Source: Bacteroidota bacterium (GTDB lineage: Bacteria > Bacteroidota > Bacteroidia > Chitinophagales > Chitinophagaceae). From it: DNA of 5,049 bases. A program made the translations under genes and the position numbers. How positions within the stretch are numbered: position 1 is the first letter of the stretch; each line of letters starts with the position of its first letter. This document shows positions 1 through 5,049 of this stretch, piece after piece. Under the pieces are notes generated by a model that saw only the letters and a list, made by a program, of their open reading frames with translations, ran no database searches and was not told the DNA's origin. The stretch is taken from positions 1 to 5,049 of the forward strand of contig JAEVZP010000249.1 in the NCBI GenBank assembly GCA_023392185.1, written 5' to 3'.

Positions 1-3000
1 CCATCACCGGTATTGCCAACAGCACTACTACCACCGCCCAGCCGTTTTTCCCTACGGCCACTTCTACGCTGAACACCCTGACGGTTCCGGCGGGAGCCAC
101 CTATAGCATTGCCGTTGCGGCAACCAGCCTGCGTTACAGCACCCTTACGGCTGGTACTTATACCGTATCGGGCGGCAGCTGCGATATTGTAACCGGTACC
201 AACATCGGCTATGGCGGTGCAATGCCACCGGCGGCCCCTGCCAACCACCCCCGTGGCTTTATCGGGTATGTGACCTATGTGCCGGCGGCGGCCTGCTCGG
301 GCACTCCTGCTGCTGGTGCGGCTGCCGCTTCTACTGTCAATCCCTGTGCGGGTGCCAGTGTTACGATCAGCCTTTCCGGCGGCAGCATTGCTACCGGTAT
401 TGACTATCAGCTGGAGTCTTCTACGGACAACATCACCTTTACGCCGGTTGGCACTCCTTCCAGCTCCCCGCAATTTGTTACGACTCCGACTACTACTACT
501 TATTACCGCATTGTTTCTACCTGTACCAACAGCGCCTCGAGCAACACCAGTACTTCTGTTGCCGTTTCGGCTGGCGGTGTGATCAGTACATTCCCTTTTG
601 TTGAAAATTTCAACTCCGGACAGGTGCCGAACTGCTGGACCAACAGCAATTCCATCAACAGCGCCGACGCGTACCTACTCTGGAAATTTACCGGCACGCC
701 GGACTATGGTGCTAACGGGAACGGTCGTACCGCAGGTAGTTATGCCTGGGTGGATGCCTCATCGCCCTACAACGCGGTAGTCATCCTGACCTCTCCAGTG
801 ATTGACCTCTCCGGTCTGGCGGTTCCGTATGTACAGTTCGACTGGTTTAAAAACAACAGTACCACTGCCGGAACAACCATTCCGCCGGGCTCGCCGCCCA
901 ACAACCTGAAGCTCGAGGCCTACGACGGCACCAGCTGGGTAACCCTTTTTGATGACACCAGCAACCTGAACGCCTGGCGCACCGAGCGCATCACCCTGCC
1001 ACCTGCTTTTGCAGGCGTCGTGGATGCCCAGTTCCGCTTCAGCGTGGACAAGACCTTGTCGAATAACTACTATGATGACGTGGTGCTTGACAGCTTTGTA
1101 GTCACGGAGGCCCCTTCCTGCCTGCCGCCGTCGGCTCCTTCCATCACGGCCATTACGTCTTCGGGCGCTACCCTGAACTGGACAGCTTCCGTTTCAGCGC
1201 CTTCGCAGGGCTATTTCTTTGAAGTGCGCACTTCAGGGGCTGCCGGCTCCGGCGCAACCGGGCTGGCCACCTCGGGCAGCATTACCGCCGGCGCTACTTC
1301 GGCTGCTCTCAGTGGCCTGAACCCCGCTACCAGCTATAATGTGTACCTGCGGGCCATTTGTGGTGCAGGCGATTCGAGCGCCTGGATTCTGGGTGGAAAC
1401 ATTTTGACATCTTGTGTTCCGATTACAGCCTTACCATGGACCGAAGGTTTTGAGGGTGTCGCTTCTGTCGGATCTAACGCGTACCCTCCATGCTGGGCAA
1501 AAGAGAGCGGTGGCTGGTCTACTGCCAGCGGCACCGGCACCTATTCTTCCCCCAGAACAGGCAGTAAGTTTTTGCAAATCAACTGGAATCAGACAAACGC
1601 CTGGATTTGGACGCCCGCCTTCCAATTGACTGCAGGTGTCACTTATGATCTGTCTTTCTGGTATCGCGGCGATGCCTACAACACCTGGTCTGCTTCCCTG
1701 AGCTATAACACGACTGCCAGCAGTGCAGGAGCTACTCAGATAGGAGCCGATTTCATTTCTTCCGGTACCACCACCTCTACTACCTACCAGCTGGTTACCC
1801 GCTACTTTACCCCAACCACTTCCGGTGTATACCACTTTGGCATCCAGGTAAATGAGCCTACCGGCAGCCCTTGGTACCTGAGCTTTGATGACTTCTCGCT
1901 TTCTTCACAGGGTGTTGTTACGTGTAGCGTTCCTTCAAGCGTAACCGCTTCTGCTCCTACCACCAACAGTGTTACCCTCAACTGGACCGCTTCTACATCC
2001 GCTCCGGCGCTTGGCTATGTCTATGAAGTGCGTACTTCAGGAGCTGCCGGCTCCGGCGCAACTGGTCTGGCCGCTTCCGGAAATACCGCTGCTGGTGTGA
2101 CTACAGCTACTCCTTCAGGACTCGCCCCTGCTACTACTTACAATGTGTATGTACGGGCCGTTTGTGGTGCAAGCGACTCGAGCGCCTGGACGCCGGTTGT
2201 GAACTTTACCACGGCTTGCGCCAACATTGCGACCTATCCCTACGTAGAGAGTTTCTCCTCTACCGGCCTGCCCAACTGTTGGACTGCCGCCAACAACGGT
2301 ACCAGCACTTACAACTGGGCCGGTACGGCTTCCGATCCGAGTTACGGTGCCAGTGCTCCGTTTGCTGGTTCCGGCTTTGCTTATCTGTATGTGTATCTGG
2401 CCTCTACTTCCAGCAACCCATACACGATGACTACAGCCACATTCGATCTGGGTACTACACCCAAGCAACTCCAGTATCACTACTGGCTGGGTAACATCGG
2501 ATACAAAGGAACGACCGGCGCTTCCGGCTCCGATCCATATCCGCTGGAAGTACAAATCAGCAATGACGGCGGACTTACCTGGACTTCGCTGTATCAGCAC
2601 AGTTCGGCCAACTCTACTTTTGCTACCAGCAACTCCACGTCCTTCTGGACGCAGAACACCATCAACCTGGCCGCTTATGCCAATCAGACGGTGATGTTCC
2701 GTTTCTACTCGATGTCCAACTATGGTTCCGGCATTGTAGATCAGGGTATCGATGAGTTCTCTATTATGGATGTACCCAGCTGCGTAGCGCCTACCAGCCT
2801 GACTTCTACTGCGGTTACTTCCAACAGTGCTACTATCAACTGGACCGCTTCTGTTTCTACGCCTGCAAACGGCTACCGCTATGAGGTACGCTCCTCTGGC
2901 AATGCCGGATCCGGCGCGGCTGGCCTGATTGCTTCCGGCACGACTGCTGCTGGTGTAACAACTGCGGCTATTACAGGTCTTTCAGCTACTACCAATTATA

Positions 3001-5049
3001 CGTTCTACGTAAAAGCTTTGTGTAGCGCTACCGATTCCAGCATGTGGGCAAGCGGCCCGTCATTTACGACCAGCTGCGCGTCTTATACGGTTCCTTTCCT
3101 GGAAGAGTTTACGGTTTCCCCACCCTGCTGGACAATTGCCCGCGGTGCTATTGGCGTCACCAATACGACCTTCACCGGTGCTTCCCCAGCCTGGTATCTG
3201 AGTGATTATCTAAACGATCCGGCTCAGGGCCAGAGCGCCTACATCAACCTGTATAGCGATACCAAGCGCGACTGGCTGATTTCGCCTTCGATTGATCTGG
3301 GTGCCACCCCCGGAAACTTTACGCTTGGCTTCAAAATCGGTGTTACCGATTATGCAGACACGACTACAGCGCTTTCCCTCGGAAGCGATGACAGCGTAGC
3401 CGTGGTTCTTTCCACTGATGACGGTGCTACCTGGTCCAGCACAAATATCCTGCGCACCTGGACAGCGGCAGACGGCCCAATCCCGGGTCAATATGTAACC
3501 GTTCCGCTGACCAACGTAAGCGGCACCATCAAGTTCGCTATTTACGCAACAGAAGGGGTTGTTAATGATCCTGAAGACGTTGATCTCTTCATTGACTCCG
3601 TAACCCTGAACTCCAACGCAGGTCCTTGTACTCCACCAGTGGTGGCTCTGGGCAATGATACCACGTTCTGTTCCGGAAATTCCGTAACCCTGAACGCCGG
3701 CAACGCCGGTGCTAGCTACCTGTGGAGCACAGGCGCGACTACGCAGACCATTACTGCTGCCACAACCGGTTCTTACTCGGTTCGGGTTACCAACGCCGCT
3801 GGTTGCATCGGTCGTGATACGATCAACGTGACCGTCAACCCGCTGCCCGTTGCCGGTACCATTGCCACCAGCGGTCAGTCGCCGACCTTCTCCTTCTCGG
3901 CCAACGGCACATCCAACGTTACCAGCCAAAGCTGGAATTTTGGCGACGGTGCAACAGCCACTACAGCTAACCCCACCCACACTTACACAGCGAACGGTAC
4001 TTATACTGTTACCTACTATGCAGCTAACAGTTGTGGGACTGACAGCGCAACGACTACAGTTTCTGTCGGTACCCCTTGTACTCCACCAGTTGTAAATCTG
4101 GGCAATGACACCGCTATCTGCGCGGGTGGCATTGTGACCCTCAATGCGGGTAACGCCGGTGCTACCTATCTGTGGAGCAATGGCGCGACTACGCAGACAA
4201 TTGCTGTAACCAACGCCGGTTCCTACTCGGTTCGGGTTACCAACGCCGGTGGTTGCATCGGTCGCGATACGATCAACGTGACCGTTAACCCGCTGCCGGT
4301 TGTTGCTCTGGGCAATGACACCATAATCTGCGCGGGTGGCATCGTGACCCTGAACGCCGGCAACGCCGGTGCTAGCTACCTGTGGAGCAATGGTGCGACT
4401 TCGCAAACTATGACTGTTTCTTCCGCCGGTTCCTACTCGGTTCGGGTTACCAATGCCGGTGGTTGCATCGGTCGCGATACTGTGAACATAACGACTAGTA
4501 CCCCGCCAACGTTTACGCTGGGCAATGACACCACAATCTGTGCCGGTTCTTCCCTGACTTTGAGCGGTATAACGCTGCGGGGAGCTTCTTATTTGTGGAG
4601 CACCGGTGCGACCACCCAGACCATTGCTGTAACCAACGCCGGAACCTACTCTTTAGCCATTACCAACGCCGCTGGTTGCATCGGTCGTGATACAATCAAC
4701 GTGGCGGTCAATCCGCTGCCGGTTGTTGCCCTGGGCAATGACACGGCTGTTTGTGCAGGCACTTCCCTGACCCTGGACGCCGGTAACGCAGGTGCTGCTT
4801 ACATGTGGAGCACAGGTGCTACCACCCAGACCATTGCTGTAACCAACGCCGGAACCTACTCGGTCGCCGTAACCAACAGCAATGGTTGTATGACTATGGA
4901 TACGATTGTGGTGACCACAAGCCCGGCTCCGGTCGTTGCTTTGGGTCGCGACACGGCCATTTGTGCAGGCACTTCCCTGACCCTGGACGCTGGTAACGCC
5001 GGCGCCACTTATCTGTGGAGCACCGGTGCCACCACCCAGACCATTACCG
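1..5049 (+). CDS. Giant multidomain secreted adhesin-like protein (partial at both ends)
   Basis: Codons beginning at base 3 run to base 5048 without a stop, giving 1,682 residues; no start or stop of the gene is in the window, so the full protein is larger. Domains in order by residue: unnamed beta-sandwich 1-97, Ig-like 98-192, MAM/cleaved-adhesin-like 193-372, FnIII 373-471, MAM-like 472-640, FnIII 641-739, MAM-like 740-926, FnIII 927-1025, MAM-like 1026-1208, then six Ig-like repeats from 1216 with a PKD domain at 1284-1357. No catalytic motif or membrane segment is visible. The protein is rich in Thr, Ser, Ala and Gly and has only 12 lysines. This architecture is known from Bacteroidota surface proteins exported by the type IX secretion system. 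Adhesion or surface-structure function and a downstream C-terminal sorting domain are inferences. It could instead be a carbohydrate-active or protease precursor whose catalytic domain lies outside the window. Confidence 0.96.
3..293 (+). other. C-terminal part of an unnamed beta-sandwich domain
   Basis: Residues 1-97 contain LTVPAGATYSIAV, then LRYSTLTAGTYTVSGG, and finally NHPRGFIGYVTY just before the next domain. The succession 'IpaGxTY...lxYt...l.v.sG...pRxfxGxIxY' resembles a beta-sandwich module often seen in Bacteroidota secreted proteins just ahead of Ig-like or MAM-like domains. Its N-terminal half would lie upstream of base 1. I recognise the pattern but cannot name a family with confidence. 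Confidence 0.45.
294..578 (+). other. Ig-like domain of the Bacteroidota CxGTP...TTTYYR type
   Basis: Residues 98-192 open with CSGTPAAG, followed by NPCAGASVTISLSG (Cys115), YQLESSTDNITFTPV, and TTPTTTTYYRIVSTC (Cys174), ending in STSVAVSAG. The pattern 'C.GtP..G......CaG..vtlslsG...GidYQ.esS.dn.tftpv...ttTYYRi..tC' is the common Ig-like module of Bacteroidota exoproteins. Cys115 and Cys174 are placed like the B and F strand cysteines of an Ig fold and may form a disulfide. The residue before YYR is Thr-rich. The role is structural spacing; no binding function can be assigned. Confidence 0.75.
579..1118 (+). other. MAM/cleaved-adhesin-like jelly-roll domain 1
   Basis: Residues 193-372 begin with FPFVENFNSGQVPNCW, the entry signature of this module (first strand, then P.CW with Cys211). 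Characteristic strands follow: ILTSPVIDLSG, YVQFDWF, LKLEAYDGTSWVTLFDD, AWRTERITLP, VDAQFRFSVD and finally YYDDVVLDSFVV. The order 'sP.iDls...l.F.w....L.v.....sW..l......W....v.L......v.frf......DDv.ld.f.v' matches the MAM, cleaved-adhesin and choice-of-anchor-J type beta-sandwiches of secreted bacterial proteins, including the adhesin regions of gingipains. These domains often bind protein or glycan ligands and can carry calcium; no ligand can be read from sequence. Confidence 0.72.
1119..1415 (+). other. Fibronectin type III domain 1
   Basis: Residues 373-471. It starts at Cys373 (CLPPSAPSITAITSSG), has the FnIII tryptophan strand ATLNWTAS, then GYFFEVRTSGAAGSGATGL, the loop SGLNPATSYNVYLRAICG (conserved L.P.T.Y.vyvRa, Cys453), DSSAW, and ends at Cys471. 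Cysteines fall at relative positions 0, 80 and 98, identical in FnIII 2 and 3. The GSGATGL insert between strands is typical of the Bacteroidota subtype of this domain. Confidence 0.88.
1416..1922 (+). other. MAM/cleaved-adhesin-like domain 2
   Basis: Residues 472-640. Entry LPWTEGFEG, then YPPCWAKES (Cys497), followed by GSKFLQINW, WIWTPAFQLTAGVTYDLSFWYRG, LSYNTTASSAG, TTYQLVTRYFTP, SGVYHFGIQV and the closing strand WYLSFDDFSLSS. It is the shortest and most divergent of the four and lacks the usual 'sP.iDl' form, having TPAFQLTAGVTY instead. In that respect it resembles carbohydrate-binding-module-like sandwiches where an 'aGvtY.lsf' strand is common. It contains more tryptophans than its siblings, for example in NAWIWTP. 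Confidence 0.65.
1923..2219 (+). other. Fibronectin type III domain 2
   Basis: Residues 641-739, from Cys641 to Cys739 with Cys721 at relative position 80. Motifs: SVTLNWTAS, YVYEVRTSGAAGSGATGL, SGLAPATTYNVYVRAVCG, DSSAW and the final NFTTAC. It is the closest relative of FnIII 1: the insert RTSGAAGSGATGL is identical in protein, and bases 2044-2063 are identical to 1240-1259, 804 bases earlier. Confidence 0.9.
2220..2780 (+). other. MAM/cleaved-adhesin-like domain 3
   Basis: Residues 740-926. Entry YPYVESFSSTGLPNCW (Cys759), then GFAYLYVYL, TTATFDLGTTPKQLQYHYWLG, the strand YPLEVQISNDGGLTWTSL, FWTQNTINLAAYANQTVMF, RFYSMSNYGSG and the closing DQGIDEFSIM. The segment 'W....i.La.yanqtv.frF......DqgiDeF.i' is the most textbook match in this window to the cleaved-adhesin/MAM fold. 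'SNDGGLTWTSL' is the usual hairpin of this class. Confidence 0.75.
2781..3077 (+). other. Fibronectin type III domain 3
   Basis: Residues 927-1025, from Cys927 to Cys1025 with Cys1007 at relative position 80. Motifs: SNSATINWTAS, YRYEVRSSGNAGSGAAGL, TGLSATTNYTFYVKALCS, DSSMW and SFTTSC. The length and cysteine frame are the same as FnIII 1 and 2 although the sequence is more divergent. Confidence 0.9.
3078..3626 (+). other. MAM/cleaved-adhesin-like domain 4
   Basis: Residues 1026-1208. Entry VPFLEEFTVSPPCW (Cys1042), then the strand RDWLISPSIDLGATPGNFTLGF, the hairpin VAVVLSTDDGATWSS, QYVTVPLTNVSGTIKFAIYA and the closing DVDLFIDSVTL. 'WLiSPsiDLga' and 'tDDGatW' are diagnostic for the class. 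It is the most acidic part of the protein and includes a DPEDVDLFID segment that could bind calcium (inference). It holds the last lysine (residue 1177) and the last glutamate (residue 1191) in the window. Confidence 0.75.
3648..3851 (+). repeat. Ig-like repeat unit 1
   Basis: Residues 1216-1283, LGNDTTFCSG to NPLPV. Cysteines 1223 and 1268. It carries a divergent TFCSGNS start and TAATTG in place of the usual VTNAG. It is preceded by the linker PCTPPVVA and followed directly by the PKD domain rather than another unit. Bases 3687-3729 are identical to 4347-4389 in unit 3. Confidence 0.9.
3852..4073 (+). other. PKD domain
   Basis: Residues 1284-1357. The signature WNFGDGATAT lies at residues 1311-1320, and HTYTANGTYTVTYYAAN follows, which together are the two diagnostic PKD motifs (WdFGDG and HtYt..GtYtV). 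The end is CGTDSATTTVSV. PKD domains are Ig-fold spacers in extracellular proteins, in some cases binding polysaccharide or collagen. This is the only PKD copy in the window, placed between repeat units 1 and 2. Confidence 0.92.
4098..4307 (+). repeat. Ig-like repeat unit 2
   Basis: Residues 1366-1435, LGNDTAICAGG to NPLPVVA. Cysteines 1373 and 1418. It is introduced by PCTPPVV, the same linker as unit 1, and joins unit 3 through NPLPVVA. Its second half, around 4215-4269, matches unit 3 around 4425-4479 almost base for base, 210 bases apart. Confidence 0.92.
4308..4517 (+). repeat. Ig-like repeat unit 3
   Basis: Residues 1436-1505, LGNDTIICAGG to TTSTPPTFT. Cysteines 1443 and 1488. It shares SYSVRVTNAGGCIGRD with unit 2 and a 43-base identical stretch with unit 1. 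Its exit linker is TTSTPPTFT instead of NPLPV. Confidence 0.92.
4518..4730 (+). repeat. Ig-like repeat unit 4 (one extra residue)
   Basis: Residues 1506-1576. It is 71 residues long because the usual LxAGNAGAS is replaced by LSGITLRGAS, adding one residue and moving the cysteine spacing from 45 to 46 (Cys1513, Cys1559). Exit linker NPLPVVA. Bases 4611-4651 are identical to 4821-4861 in unit 5. Confidence 0.9.
4731..4940 (+). repeat. Ig-like repeat unit 5
   Basis: Residues 1577-1646. LGNDTAVCAGTSLTLDAGNAG start, YMWSTGATTQT core, then SVAVTNSNGCMTMDTIVVTTS, so the GCIGRD of earlier units is here GCMTMD. Cysteines 1584 and 1629. Exit linker TTSPAPVVA. Bases 4751-4780 are identical to 4961-4990 in unit 6. 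Confidence 0.9.
4941..5048 (+). repeat. Ig-like repeat unit 6 (cut by the window edge)
   Basis: Residues 1647-1682, LGRDTAICAGTSLTLDAG to ATTQTIT. The usual Asn of LGND is Arg here. Cys1654 is the first of the expected pair; its partner lies beyond base 5049. The frame is still open at the edge. Confidence 0.9.

Larger units (their letters stand above)
3627..5049 (+). repeat. Array of six ~210-base Ig-like repeats interrupted by a PKD domain
   Basis: Six in-frame units begin at LGND (LGRD in the sixth): 3648, 4098, 4308, 4518, 4731 and 4941. From the second unit on, spacing is 210, 210, 213 and 210 bases. Consensus elements are LGNDTxICAG, LxAGNAGAxYLWSxGATTQT, AGxYSVxVTNAxGC, GRDTI and a proline linker. 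Two cysteines per unit lie 45 residues apart (46 in unit 4). The array continues past the right edge of the window. Such repeats in Bacteroidota commonly precede a type IX secretion sorting domain. Confidence 0.93.

Noticed and set aside
277..582. Sense frame of 101 codons with Leu/Arg/Pro-rich product
   Set aside because: Shadow of the Ig-like domain in another frame; the hydrophobic Leu runs come from CTG/CTT created by out-of-frame reading of Ala/Thr codons.
1431..1835. Antisense frame of 134 codons
   Set aside because: Lies wholly within FnIII 1 and MAM-like domain 2 of the sense gene, has no recognisable domain and no ribosome binding context.
2115..2600. Antisense frame of 161 codons
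   Set aside because: Overlaps FnIII 2 and MAM-like domain 3 coding sequence; low-complexity Gly/Ser/Val translation with no family resemblance.
3210..4406. Long antisense open frame of 398 codons
   Set aside because: It is in register with the sense codons, so it stays open simply because the sense frame avoids TTA, CTA and TCA; its stop is the reverse complement of a sense CTA Leu codon at 3210. It starts at TTG, and its Gly/Ser/Arg/Val-rich product mirrors the sense repeats.
3648..5049. CRISPR-like or non-coding tandem repeat
   Set aside because: The period is 210 bases with no short repeat-spacer structure, copies differ mainly by synonymous or conservative changes, and the reading frame is maintained throughout.
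3648..5049. SprB-type repeats
   Set aside because: The GxYxVxVTNxxGC ending resembles SprB repeats, but the LGNDTxICAG start and the paired cysteines 45 residues apart fit a general Ig-like repeat better, so no SprB symbol is given.

Overview
The whole window lies inside one very large protein-coding gene on the + strand. The frame whose codons begin at base 3 is open to base 5048: 1,682 codons with no stop. Neither the start nor the end of the gene is in the window. In the entries below, residue n is encoded by the codon starting at base 3n. There is no intergenic space, RNA gene, promoter, ribosome binding site, terminator, mobile element or CRISPR array.

The product is a modular, Thr/Ser/Ala/Gly-rich extracellular beta-sandwich protein. 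Its module set (Ig-like domains with CxGTP starts and TTTYYR strands, fibronectin III domains with an RTSGAAGSGATGL-type insert, MAM/cleaved-adhesin-like domains opening with FxExF...P.CW, a PKD domain, and LGNDTxICAG...YLWSTGATTQT repeats) is characteristic of giant secreted surface proteins of the phylum Bacteroidota, usually exported by the type IX secretion system (T9SS). Leucine is mostly CTG and GC looks moderate to fairly high for that phylum. This would fit a Chitinophagia, Saprospiria or Cytophagia-type bacterium, but genus cannot be read from the window.

Layout: 3-293, C-terminal part of an unnamed beta-sandwich; 294-578, Ig-like domain; 579-3626, four MAM/cleaved-adhesin-like domains alternating with three FnIII domains; 3627-5048, six copies (the last cut) of a ~70-residue Ig-like repeat, with one PKD domain between copies 1 and 2.

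The modules probably form a long, disulfide-stabilised stalk or adhesive fibre. The MAM-like domains are the best candidates for ligand binding, FnIII domains act as spacers, and the Ig/PKD array extends the chain towards a C-terminal sorting domain expected downstream. The most interesting signals are the exact 98-residue Cys-to-Cys frame of all three FnIII domains with shared boundary cysteines, the abrupt onset of regularly spaced D-T-x motifs matching the Bacteroidota O-glycosylation consensus, the loss of all Lys and Glu over the last ~490 residues, and the recently duplicated 210-base repeats. I do not see a wholly new enzymatic or defence system here.
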